Shown: piece by piece, positions 25,776 through 33,222 of the stretch
How the letters are laid out: each line of letters begins with the position of its first letter
Numbering within the stretch: position 1 is the stretch's first letter
Assembly: GCA_913060515.1 (NCBI GenBank)
Contig: CAJXRZ010000016.1
Span: 1-64,000 of the forward strand
DNA length: 64,000 bases
Origin: an uncultured Pseudomonadota bacterium
GTDB lineage: Bacteria; Myxococcota_A; UBA796; CAJQPC01
Direction: 5' to 3'
The notes under the pieces: model-generated
Databases searched by the model: none
What the model saw: the letters and a program-made list of their open reading frames with translations, nothing else
What the model was told of the DNA's origin: nothing
Made by a program: the position numbers and the translations under genes

Positions 25776-26387
25776 GTGTACAGTCGCGGTGTGCACACCC
25801 CCTTCCTCCTGTCGGACAGCGACGTCCGTCACCTCGGTGAGGGTCAGGCTCTCCAGTTCGATGACTTCGCGTCTGGTGCCGAGGTCCAAGATTGGTCAGA
25901 TGCCATCGCGTCGTCTCACGCGGAATTCTCGGCGGGCCGCACAGGAGCCAGTCACACCCAGGACAGCCAAGTCCGCACAGACCTAAGGGCGTGGGAGTCG
26001 GATCTACCGGGCCGGTTCCTTGGCTTGCGCGAACGCTTCGTGGAAGTGAGCACGGAGCTCAACGCCGCGGCATGGCTGGGTCTCGGGGGCTTCTCCATTC
26101 AGCTTGCGGCCTTCCAAGCAGGGGGCCACTATCAGGCACACAGAGACGCACTGCGAGGAGACCGGGCACGGCGCGTGACGGCCATCATCTACCTCAACTC
26201 AGCGTGGAAGGAGGCAGACGGTGGTTGCTTGCGTGTCCACAACGCGGGCAAGTCCCGCGACATCGAACCAAGAGGAGGACGACTGGTGGTGTTCCTCTCA
26301 GATCGCCTGCTCCATGAAGTCCTTCCAGGGCGCGCGACGCGTCACGCCGCGACCGCCTGGTTCCAGGGCTACGACAGTCCCTACTGA
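25776..26387 (+). CDS. 2OG-Fe(II) oxygenase (prolyl-4-hydroxylase-like)
   Basis: The 203-residue product has a double-stranded beta-helix core with iron ligands in HYQAHRDAL (HxD) and LLHEVLPG (distal His), and the 2-oxoglutarate-binding Arg in RHAATAWFQGY. VTAIIYLNSAWKEADGGCLRVH is typical of the PiuC/P4H-like group. The substrate could be a protein side chain or small molecule. The longest frame starts with TTG at 25770, directly abutting GGAGGA (25764-25769), which is too close. GTG at 25776 leaves a six-base spacer and is my choice. It lies 42 nt after the Trm11-like gene on the same strand. Confidence 0.88.
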   Translation: MYSRGVHTPFLLSDSDVRHLGEGQALQFDDFASGAEVQDWSDAIASSHAEFSAGRTGASHTQDSQVRTDLRAWESDLPGRFLGLRERFVEVSTELNAAAWLGLGGFSIQLAAFQAGGHYQAHRDALRGDRARRVTAIIYLNSAWKEADGGCLRVHNAGKSRDIEPRGGRLVVFLSDRLLHEVLPGRATRHAATAWFQGYDSPY

Positions 26388-26547
26388 CGTGATCACTCCT
26401 GTTGAGCCTACTCGCACTCGCCCCTGAACCCGCTGGCCACGTTGCTCAACGCTCGACGGGCTGGCGCACGCCTTCGGTCTCGCGCCTTGCCGGCGTGCCC
26501 AGGTTCTTCGCGCCAGCAGGATCAACAGTTCGGATCACGTCAGTAGT

Positions 26548-27462
26548 TCACTGCTTCTTGAGCCGGTTCTTCTTCATGCGCTTGAACTCCTCGTCGCCTC
26601 GAACACAGACATCTGGGTTGCGTTCGAAGTCCAGGGTGCGGGAGCGCCCTCTGTAGGGAAGCGTGCGCAGCATGAGTTTCATGGTCTCCAGACGGGCAAG
26701 ATGCTTGCTATCTGAACGAATCACCCACCAGGGGTTGGTATCTGTGTGAGTTCGTCGAAGGAGCTCGAACTTCTTCTCGCTGAACTCCTTCCAGAGGGAC
26801 TGCGCTTGCAGATCGACCTCCGAAAGCTTCCATTGGCGAAGTGGATCAGCTTTTCGTCGATCAAAGCGTCTAGCTTGCTCTGCCTTAGAGACCGAGAAGT
26901 AGAGCTTGAGCAGGGTCGTGCCATCGGCCGTAAAGCTCTGCTCGTATCGACTCACTTGCTTCATGAAGTCCCGGTACTGAGCTGGGGTGCAGAAGCCCAT
27001 CACTGGCTCGACCATCGCACGGTTGTACCAGCTTCGGTCGAAGAGAACGATCTCTCCGGCATGGGGGAACTGCTCGATGTAGCGCTTCATGTGAAGCTCG
27101 GTCTGCTGCTCATCAGTGGGCTTGCCCAGAGCGACAACCCGGTAGTGCTTCTCGTTCATGTAGCGCGTGACGCGCCGGATGGTGCCGCCCTTTCCGGAGG
27201 CATCGCGTCCATCGAAGAGCACGATGGCCTTTCGCCCTTGGCGCTCCATGTGGGCTTGCATCTTGATGAGTTCGGCCTGATAGGGCTTTAGGGACTGAGC
27301 TTCATAGTAGGAGCGCAGGGCCGCCCGAACGATGCGGTTCCGCTGCTTCTTGTCCAAGGTCTGGACGAGTTTGCGCAGGGCATCACGGTCAGGATGCTCG
27401 TCGAGGTGGAGGCCATGGAGGGCCTGCTGGAGGCGGGTTGTGAATCGGTTGGTCGTTGACAT
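26548..27462 (-). CDS. ppk2: Polyphosphate kinase 2 family protein (copy 1)
   Basis: PPK2 enzymes transfer phosphate between polyphosphate and nucleotides. This 304-residue protein has an N-terminal helical extension (residues 1-75), then Walker A in VLFDGRDASGKGGTIRR, the lid-region LGKPTDEQQTELHMKRYIEQFP, and Walker B in VLFDRSWYNRAMVEPVMGF. The full GRDASGKGG and DRSWYNRA signatures are intact. Start at MSTTNRF (27462); the open frame to 27564 runs through the divergent gene's leader. It faces a second ppk2 at 27565 with a 102-nt shared spacer, which contains the palindrome ATTATAAT at 27469-27476. Confidence 0.93.
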   Translation of the reverse strand: MSTTNRFTTRLQQALHGLHLDEHPDRDALRKLVQTLDKKQRNRIVRAALRSYYEAQSLKPYQAELIKMQAHMERQGRKAIVLFDGRDASGKGGTIRRVTRYMNEKHYRVVALGKPTDEQQTELHMKRYIEQFPHAGEIVLFDRSWYNRAMVEPVMGFCTPAQYRDFMKQVSRYEQSFTADGTTLLKLYFSVSKAEQARRFDRRKADPLRQWKLSEVDLQAQSLWKEFSEKKFELLRRTHTDTNPWWVIRSDSKHLARLETMKLMLRTLPYRGRSRTLDFERNPDVCVRGDEEFKRMKKNRLKKQ

Positions 27463-27468
27463 ACGACA

Positions 27469-27476
27469 ATTATAAT
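27469..27476. promoter_or_regulatory. Palindromic -10-like element between the divergent ppk2 genes
   Basis: ATTATAAT is its own reverse complement, so TATAAT reads on both strands (27471-27476 on plus, 27474-27469 on minus). It is one of few AT-rich spots in the neighbourhood. On the minus strand it would place transcription start at or near the ATG of copy 1. On the plus strand a weak TTGGTC (27449) lies 16 bases upstream. Good -35 boxes are missing, so this is tentative. Confidence 0.35.
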
Positions 27477-27564
27477 GAGGTTGTTTTGGCGCTGCCTTGA
27501 GCCTGGTCAGGATTACCCTAGAGCCTCCAACTTGGATAGATTGATTGGAACGGAGGAGCCTCAA

Positions 27565-28401
27565 ATGACTGAGCCAAATGACACACCTACCTTCACAAAG
27601 AAGGGCAAACTCAACGCGCGCTACTACGACCGTGAGCTTGCCACCCTTCAGGATGAACTGGTTCGTTTGCAGTACTGGATTCGCGCCGAGAACAAGCGAG
27701 TTGTAGTTGTTTTTGAGGGCCGCGACGCGGCGGGCAAGGGCGGAACCATCAAGCGAATCTCCGAGTGTCTGAACCCTCGGGCTGCGTCAATTGTCGCCTT
27801 GGGCACGCCGACGGAGCGCGAAAAGACACAGTGGTATTTTCAGCGCTACGCCGCCCATCTTCCCGCCGCAGGGGAGATCGTGATGTTCGATCGCAGCTGG
27901 TACAACCGGGCGGGCGTGGAGCGCGTGATGGGCTTCTGTACCGATGAGCAGTACGAGGAGTTCCTGCGGGCCTGTCCTCGCTTTGAGAACCTCTTGATTC
28001 GCTCGGGTATTCATCTGATCAAGTACTGGTTCAGCGTCAGCGCTGAGGAGCAGGAGCGACGCTTTCAGTCCCGCATCCACAACACCGCCAAGCGTTGGAA
28101 GATCAGCCCGATGGACCTGGAGTCTCGGGAGCGCTGGGTGGAGTACTCGCGGGCCAAGGATGCGATGTTCGAGTACACCGACACCAAGCAGTCGCCTTGG
28201 AATGTGGTGCCCTCTGACGACAAGAAGCGGGCACGCCTGAACTGCATCCGTCATCTGCTCTCGCAGTTTGACTACCAGGACGTCGTGCCGGGGCCCATCA
28301 AGCTTGCGCCGCGGAAACCTGAGGTTGGCTACGTGCGGCCGCCCGTGAGTGAGCAGTCCTTTGTTCCGGACTGCTATACGCCTCCAGAGACCCAGGCCTA
28401 G
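27565..28401 (+). CDS. ppk2: Polyphosphate kinase 2 family protein (copy 2)
   Basis: This 278-residue PPK2 lacks the long N-terminal extension of copy 1. It has Walker A in VVFEGRDAAGKGGTIKRISE, the LGTPTEREKTQWYFQRYAAHLP lid region, Walker B in VMFDRSWYNRAGVERVMGF, and the class I ending SPWNVVPSDDKKRARLN. The tail (residues 245-278) is proline-rich, as in class I NDP kinases of this family. The start at 27565 has GGAGGA seven bases upstream. Copies 1 and 2 differ widely, so the pair is an old duplication or two separate acquisitions. They may differ in nucleotide preference or direction. Confidence 0.94.
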   Translation: MTEPNDTPTFTKKGKLNARYYDRELATLQDELVRLQYWIRAENKRVVVVFEGRDAAGKGGTIKRISECLNPRAASIVALGTPTEREKTQWYFQRYAAHLPAAGEIVMFDRSWYNRAGVERVMGFCTDEQYEEFLRACPRFENLLIRSGIHLIKYWFSVSAEEQERRFQSRIHNTAKRWKISPMDLESRERWVEYSRAKDAMFEYTDTKQSPWNVVPSDDKKRARLNCIRHLLSQFDYQDVVPGPIKLAPRKPEVGYVRPPVSEQSFVPDCYTPPETQA

Positions 28402-28429
28402 ATAGTGCCGCTGTCTTGAGCGGCGCTAT
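28402..28429 (+). terminator. Hairpin after ppk2 copy 2
   Basis: Two arms, ATAGTGCCGCT and AGCGGCGCTAT, form a stem with one mismatch around the loop GTCTTG, directly after the ppk2 stop. No run of T follows, so it is not a standard intrinsic terminator. It may protect the 3' end or act with Rho. Confidence 0.45.
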
Positions 28430-28537
28430 AGGTCAGTTCTTGGTGGCCCACACACCGAAGGTCATCAACACCCGGCGGGCCACTGCGGCGTCGAAGGCTT
28501 GCGTCCCTGGGAGCTGGGAGCGTTGCCCCGTTTGCAT

Positions 28538-28566
28538 CAGTTCGTTATTCGACGAAACACGAACTG
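28538..28566 (+). promoter_or_regulatory. Candidate ArsR operator of the arsenic operon
   Basis: CAGTTCG (28538-28544) and CGAACTG (28560-28566) form a perfect 7-bp inverted repeat. Inside it TTCGT (28541) and ACGAA (28552) form a second dyad. It lies 27-55 bases before the acr3 start, where an ArsR repressor encoded two genes on would bind. ArsR operators are imperfect inverted repeats of this size; assignment is by position and symmetry only. Confidence 0.5.
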
Positions 28567-28592
28567 AAATCGAATGCCTGGCCGGAGAGCCT

Positions 28593-29648
28593 GTGAGTAC
28601 GACGGAAATTCAAGAAGAGAAAAAGGGCCTGAGCACCTTCGAGAAGTATCTGCCGATCTGGATTCCACTCTGCATGCTCGCTGGGGTGCTGCTCTCCCTG
28701 TACACGGAGCTCGGCTCGGTCATTGAGGCCTCTTCAGTGAGAGGCATCTCGGTACCGATCGGCATCTGCCTCTTCTTCATGATGTATCCAGCGGTGCTCA
28801 ATCTAAAGGGCTCGGAGCTGGCCAAGTTGGGCCGCAACCCAAAGCCGATTTTGCTCACGATGGTGGCCAACTGGCTGGTGGCCCCGCTGGTCGGTTTTGC
28901 TTTGGCAAAGCTATTTCTCGCCGATTACCCGGAGCTCTTCGTCGCTGTGATCCTACTGAGTGCTAGCCCCTGTACAGCCATGGTGCTGGTTTGGGGGTCG
29001 ATGGCCCAGGGCAATCAAGAACAGAACGTGGTGAACACCAGCCTCAATACAGTCTCCATCATGCTGTTCTATGCGCCGATGGTCGCGCTGCTTACGGGGA
29101 TTCAGCAGATCGAGGTGGACCGCTGGGGGTTGGCCATCTCAGTCGGAGTCTTCATCGGGCTGCCGGTCTTGCTGGGACTCATCACCCGGGCCATCTTGAT
29201 TCCCCGAAAGGGAGAGGAATGGTTCGACCGTGTCTACCGTCCCGCTTTCGGGAAGATCTCCATCTTCGCCTTGCTCACCACCTTGGTCGTGCTGTTTGCG
29301 CTCAATGGCACCACCATCTTGGAGAGCCCTGGCCACTTGCTCCGGGTCTCGGTCCCCCTGCTGCTGGGCTTTGCCGTGGTGGTGGCCTTCAATCTCATCA
29401 TCACCAAGCTCTTCCGTCTGAAGTACCGTGAGGCGGTCATCACGGTAATCATTGGTTCGTCCAGTCACTTTGAGATTGCGATAGCGACGGCGATTGCGGC
29501 ATATGGGGTGGGTTCGATGGCCGCTCTGGGGACAACGATGGGCCTGTTTTGGGAGATTCCGATCATGTTGGGACTGGTGTACTTGGCCAAGTTTCTGCGC
29601 GGCCGAGGGTTCTGGGAGTCTGGGTCCCAAGTGGATGCTCCGAAATGA
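28593..29648 (+). CDS. arsB: ACR3-family arsenite efflux permease
   Basis: ACR3 exports As(III) using the membrane potential. The 351-residue protein has about ten transmembrane segments and the family motifs CMLAGVLLSLYTE in TM1, GICLFFMMYPAVLNL in TM2, the essential cysteine in SASPCTAMVLVWG (TM4) and GSSSHFEIAIATAIA in TM9. The GTG at 28593 gives a normal-length protein and follows GGAGAG; the open frame to 28416 has no homology. The TGA overlaps the arsR ATG (ATGA), so the genes are translationally coupled. Symbol: members of this family are called acr3 or arsB; this is the ACR3 type, not the ArsB/NhaD type. Confidence 0.95.
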   Translation: MSTTEIQEEKKGLSTFEKYLPIWIPLCMLAGVLLSLYTELGSVIEASSVRGISVPIGICLFFMMYPAVLNLKGSELAKLGRNPKPILLTMVANWLVAPLVGFALAKLFLADYPELFVAVILLSASPCTAMVLVWGSMAQGNQEQNVVNTSLNTVSIMLFYAPMVALLTGIQQIEVDRWGLAISVGVFIGLPVLLGLITRAILIPRKGEEWFDRVYRPAFGKISIFALLTTLVVLFALNGTTILESPGHLLRVSVPLLLGFAVVVAFNLIITKLFRLKYREAVITVIIGSSSHFEIAIATAIAAYGVGSMAALGTTMGLFWEIPIMLGLVYLAKFLRGRGFWESGSQVDAPK

Positions 29649-29926
29649 AGATTCCACAGTCCGAGGACCAGCAAATGGCCGCGCTGTGCAAGGCCCTGGC
29701 GCACCCGCACCGCGTAAATATCGTGCGCTTTCTGATCGCCCAGAATGGCTGTTTTGTTGGGGAGATCGCAGAACAACTCCCAATCGCAGCGTCCACTGTG
29801 AGCCAACACCTCAAGCTGCTCAAGCAGTCAGGGCTGGTCAAAGGCCAGATCGATGGGCCGCGTCGTAGCTACTGTGTGGACCCAGAGGCTCTTGCCCTCC
29901 TCAAGCAGCTCGTGGGGGACCTGTGA
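29645..29926 (+). CDS. arsR: ArsR-family metalloregulatory repressor
   Basis: The 93-residue winged-helix protein has ALCKALAHPHRVNIVRFLI, the recognition helix STVSQHLKLLKQSGLV and a wing GQIDGPRRSYCVDP. It lacks the CVCDL arsenic site of plasmid ArsR. It keeps a cysteine in NGCFVGEIAEQL and another in RSYCVDP, as in the subgroup common beside ACR3, so these probably form the As(III) sensor with Cys15. Its start overlaps the acr3 stop and its stop overlaps a possible GTG start of the next gene. It would repress the whole operon through the dyad at 28538-28566. Confidence 0.93.
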   Translation: MKIPQSEDQQMAALCKALAHPHRVNIVRFLIAQNGCFVGEIAEQLPIAASTVSQHLKLLKQSGLVKGQIDGPRRSYCVDPEALALLKQLVGDL

Positions 29927-29958
29927 AAATCAACTCGTGCAAGGACTCGGAGGCCGAC

Positions 29959-30819
29959 ATGCGCTTCAACAGCATCCTCTTTCTCTGTGTCGCCAACTCC
30001 GCCCGCAGCCAGATGGCCGAAGGGCTCGCACGCCAGCGCTTTGGTGACCGGGTGCGAGTGCAGTCCGCGGGCAGCGCGCCAGCTAAGGTCAATCCCTTTG
30101 CCATCGCAGCGTTGCAGGAGCTTGGGATCGACGCCTCGGGCCACAGCAGCAAGCATGTATCCACCATCGAGGCCAAGGATGTGGACTTGGTGATCATGCT
30201 GTGTGCGGAGCAAGACTGCCCGGTCTTCCTGGGTCAAGCACGTCGACTGAGCTGGGCGATGCCGGATCCAGACCGTCCCCGTGAAGACCTCGGTGACGCA
30301 GAGAGGCTCTCCCACTTTGTGCACACCCGCGATGCCATCGCAGCACGCATTGAAGTCCTTGCGGCACTCAAAGACTCTCCTCCAGCGCTTGTACCCATGG
30401 AGTTCCATGCCAGCATCCGCGTGCCTGACTTGGGCGCTGGCGCGCGCTTCTACAGCTGGCTGCTGGGGGTCCAGCCCAAGGAGTGGACCCATCGCTACGT
30501 CACCTTCGTCAGCGAGACCTTGCGCACGAACTTTGTGCTGCTCGTGGACGATGGATTGGAGCTGCACCAGGACACGCTCTTCCACCTGGGTGTGGAGCTT
30601 CCGGACCGAGCCGCTGTCATCGATGCGCACCACCGCGCTCGGGCAGCTGGATGGGTGATGCACAAGCCGGCCCGTACGACCTGGCGTGGCACCCCACTGC
30701 ATGAGCTCTGGCTCAAAGACCCTGGCGGGAACCTTGTTGAGATATACGCGCGCCTGACGGCTGGGGAGCTGGAGGAGATGCCAGCAGACCAAGAGGCCAT
30801 CGTGCTGGTGGAGGACTAG
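29959..30819 (+). CDS. arsC: Arsenate reductase ArsC fused to an ArsI-like VOC domain
   Basis: Residues 1-140 are a low-molecular-weight-phosphatase-type arsenate reductase: the P-loop LCVANSARS has nucleophile Cys10 and Arg16 (CX5R), with Cys82 and Cys87 (LCAEQDCP) as the thioredoxin-coupled pair and a DPD acid motif near 103-105. Residues 147-286 are a vicinal-oxygen-chelate domain with metal ligands His150, His209 (TLFHLGVEL) and Glu261 (NLVEIY). It aligns with the ArsI C-As lyase, but the vicinal Cys pair that binds arsenicals reads TTWRGT, so classic ArsI activity is unlikely. Start: GGAGG sits five bases before the ATG at 29959; a GTG at 29923 overlapping the arsR stop is an alternative. 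Confidence 0.9.
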   Translation: MRFNSILFLCVANSARSQMAEGLARQRFGDRVRVQSAGSAPAKVNPFAIAALQELGIDASGHSSKHVSTIEAKDVDLVIMLCAEQDCPVFLGQARRLSWAMPDPDRPREDLGDAERLSHFVHTRDAIAARIEVLAALKDSPPALVPMEFHASIRVPDLGAGARFYSWLLGVQPKEWTHRYVTFVSETLRTNFVLLVDDGLELHQDTLFHLGVELPDRAAVIDAHHRARAAGWVMHKPARTTWRGTPLHELWLKDPGGNLVEIYARLTAGELEEMPADQEAIVLVED

Positions 30820-30925
30820 GCGCCCCTCGGCGCACCAAGTCGCTGAGCTCTGCGCCAAGCAGCGGGCGTTGTCCCGAAGCTCTTCTTGAACTGCCGGACG
30901 AAGTGGGTGGTGTCCTTCCAGCTCT
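30816..30925 (-). pseudogene. 3' fragment of an AraC-family gene
   Basis: The minus strand encodes SWKDTTHFVRQFKKSFGTTPAAWRRAQRL and then stops, which is the last 35 residues of an AraC regulator. It closely matches the end of the intact AraC at 32282-33109. Over 46 bases (30877-30922 versus 32334-32379) I count two differences. Upstream of the Trp codon similarity ends abruptly, so no DNA-binding domain is left. This is a decaying partial duplicate or a recombination scar. Confidence 0.75.
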
Positions 30926-31002
30926 CCCGGGTGCTTCGGGGCCCATGAAAATTGCGAAGCCAGCGGACTCTGGGCAGCTTATTGAATCTCAAACGAGTTC
31001 TA

Positions 31003-31671
31003 ATGCACCCGCTCTTTCTGGCCTGGCTGACCCTCTCCGTTGCCTTAGGCTGTACCCCAAAGGGCACCGAGCCCCCACCGGGCGGCTGGGCCCACAGCAC
31101 GCCCACCTTGGTATTTCAAGCACTGGATCGGGGAGAGAGCCAGCTTCTCTTGGTGAAGAGGAACTCGTTCAAGACCTGGGTCGTGGTGCCCAACGTGGGC
31201 GCGAAGGCCGACGACCACGTGCTGCTCAGCATGGGCACCGAACGCAGCGAGGTGGAGAGCCTCCAGCTTGAGGAACCCACTGCCCGTGTTCTTGACATCG
31301 CGCATATCCTGGTCACTGACGCAGAAACGTCCAGCCGCGTCGCCCTAGGGATACGCCCCAAAGGCGCCCTAAGCATCTCGCAGGTATACGAGAGCCCGAA
31401 CAGACTCAATGGGGAGCGAATCGTGGTTCACGGCACCGTAACAAGCGCAGAACGCGCTGATGGCTCGGTCTGGATACATCTCCAAGACGGACGCCGCACC
31501 AGCGGCGAGTTGCGCCCCCTCCTCGACCTGACTGTGCAGAGCAAACAGATGCTCCTTGTCCATCAGCCCGCCACATTCGAAGGCGTGCTTCGAAAGGACC
31601 AAGGCACGCGCATTGGCGACCAATCGACAGCCCTTCTGGAAAACGCGACACTCGTGGATAGCCCCCTTTAG
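31003..31671 (+). CDS. Lipoprotein with an OB-fold-like C-terminal domain
   Basis: The 222-residue precursor has a lipoprotein signal with lipobox VALGC (Cys17 from the ATG at 31003). The C-terminal part has the pattern of the bacterial OB-fold family often annotated as nucleotide-binding-like: LNGERIVVHGTVTSAERADGSVWIHLQDG, then DLTV and a QPATFEGVL strand. The middle region (40-115) is beta-rich with no match I recognise. Function unknown. It lies between two broken regulator genes, so the area has been rearranged. Confidence 0.65.
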   Translation: MHPLFLAWLTLSVALGCTPKGTEPPPGGWAHSTPTLVFQALDRGESQLLLVKRNSFKTWVVVPNVGAKADDHVLLSMGTERSEVESLQLEEPTARVLDIAHILVTDAETSSRVALGIRPKGALSISQVYESPNRLNGERIVVHGTVTSAERADGSVWIHLQDGRRTSGELRPLLDLTVQSKQMLLVHQPATFEGVLRKDQGTRIGDQSTALLENATLVDSPL

Positions 31672-31830
31672 TCAAGAGTTTCCCGTGACCTACCTTCTTG
31701 TCTTTCGAGCTCCCCGATCGAGCCCGGTCTTCTTGGTGAAGGCGTCTTAGTCGGCCCAGAGGGGGCTCACATGCTGGGCGCTGGCACAGCCGCTGGAATA
31801 CCGAGCGCTCTGCCCATCATCCATCGGAAC

Positions 31831-32226
31831 ATGCACCATCGCGGCGCCGAAGTGGTGGACGCGGCGCATGGGTCCGTAGCAGTGGATCGCGCCATGGGCG
31901 TGTTCTGGCGGCAGGGCTTCGATGCCACGTCGACCTCGGACTTGGAGCGCCAGATGGAAGTGAATCGCTAGAGCCTCTACGCCGAGTTCGGCAGCAAGCA
32001 AGGGCTCTACGAGGCTGCCCTGGAGCGCTATTTGGTTCACGTGGTACCTGGGTTCATCGGCGAGCTGCAGGCGCCGGATGCCGGCCTCGACGCCATCGAG
32101 CTGGTGCTCCGCCGCTTCGCGTCTTGGGCGGGAGCGACGGGGACCGAGTCGGGGTGCGTGATCTGCAAGGCCGCGACGGAGGCCGCCACCGACGACCTGG
32201 CCGCGCGAGAGTCGATCCATCACTAG
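31831..32226 (+). pseudogene. TetR-family regulator pseudogene (in-frame TAG)
   Basis: The frame encodes a TetR helix-turn-helix: AVDRAMGVFWRQGFDATSTSDLERQMEVNR, then TAG at 31969-31971, then SLYAEFGSKQGLYEAALERYL in the same frame. Functional relatives have Gln at the stop position (NRQSLY), so CAG has become TAG. The frame goes on through FIGELQAPDAGLDAIELVLRRF and GCVICKAATEAATDD and ends at 32226, about 60 residues short of a normal TetR protein. The nonsense codon and truncated end together point to decay. The ATG at 31831 is the likely original start. Confidence 0.8.
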
Positions 32227-32281
32227 CCCGGGACACCGCTGCAGTGGCCCTCGATGAGCTGCGCAGGCTCTCCCCTAGTTC

Positions 32282-33109
32282 CTAAGGCTGGACGAGCCTT
32301 TTGGAACGCCGCCAGGCCGCCGGCGTTGCACCAAAGCTCTTCTTGAACTGACGGATGAAGTGGGTGGTGTCCTTCCAGCCCACGCTCTCCGCGATCTCTG
32401 CGATGCGCTCGTCGGTGTGAACCAAGCGTGCCGCGGCCTCGGCGACGCGTCCAGCGGTGATCCACTCTCCAACGGTGTAGCCGGTAGAGCCCTTTACTTG
32501 TGTGGCGACGTACGCGGGGGAGCGATGAACCGCCTTTGCCACATCACGCAGCGAAATCGGCTCCAAGCAGCGGCTCTGGATGAAGGCCAGGGCATCGCCA
32601 ACCAGAGAGCCGGCGACGGGCTCCAGAGCCTGACTGTCCGGCGCCCGCCGCACTTCGCCGAGCAGAAGCAAGAGAAGGCAGCGGGAGAGCTCTCGCGATG
32701 TGGGGTCTGTGCTCTTGAGTTCCTCTTCCAGATCTGCGAGCAGACGCAGCAGGCGCTCTTGCCGGGCCAGGGGAATCTGAACCACAGGGAGCGCCCCCAA
32801 GCGGGCGTTGTGAAAGGGGCCCATCAGCGGCTGGTGCTCATCGAGGGTCAGACAGCCAGCACAAAAGGAGACCATCCAGAGCTCTACGTTCTCTCCCCCC
32901 AACAGACCATGGGGGACCCCAGCCGGAACGAGGGTGACGGAGCCAGCTTCGATGGCCACTGGGCCTCCGTGTTGCATCTGAAGCGTTCCGCTGACCAAGT
33001 AGGAGAGAACATGCTCCGTATGCGAGGTCTCAGCGTGTGGCTGGAGCTTCCGGTCGCTCCAATGGAAGGCCGTGATGGGTCCACCGTGGTGGTGTTCTTG
33101 GGTGTTCAT
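32282..33109 (-). CDS. AraC-family transcriptional regulator
   Basis: The 275-residue protein has an N-terminal cupin (residues 15-100; SHTEHVLSYLVSGTLQMQHGG and LVPAGVPHGLLGG) and a C-terminal double helix-turn-helix (ISLRDVAKAVHRSPAYVATQVK and IAEIAESVGWKDTTHFIRQFKKSFGATPAAWRR). This is the RhaS/YSIRK-like layout with a small ligand pocket; the ligand is unknown. It diverges from the FAD oxidoreductase at 33223 with a 113-nt gap and is a good candidate to regulate it. A near-identical fragment of its 3' end lies at 30816-30925. Confidence 0.92.
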   Translation of the reverse strand: MNTQEHHHGGPITAFHWSDRKLQPHAETSHTEHVLSYLVSGTLQMQHGGPVAIEAGSVTLVPAGVPHGLLGGENVELWMVSFCAGCLTLDEHQPLMGPFHNARLGALPVVQIPLARQERLLRLLADLEEELKSTDPTSRELSRCLLLLLLGEVRRAPDSQALEPVAGSLVGDALAFIQSRCLEPISLRDVAKAVHRSPAYVATQVKGSTGYTVGEWITAGRVAEAAARLVHTDERIAEIAESVGWKDTTHFIRQFKKSFGATPAAWRRSKRLVQP

Positions 33110-33222
33110 GGGCTCGGCTTATCCCCGTCTGAGCAGAATCGAAAGATCAGCCGATTTTTCCCGAAAGCGCGCTCTACCGTGAGTGACCGCGGGTTCCTAC
33201 ACTGTGGGTGCAAGGAGCAAGC

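Noticed and set aside
27456-27476. TTGACA (27456) with TATAAT (27471) as a perfect promoter
   Set aside because: The spacer is only nine bases, far from the 16-18 needed. The TTGACA is part of the start region of ppk2 copy 1.
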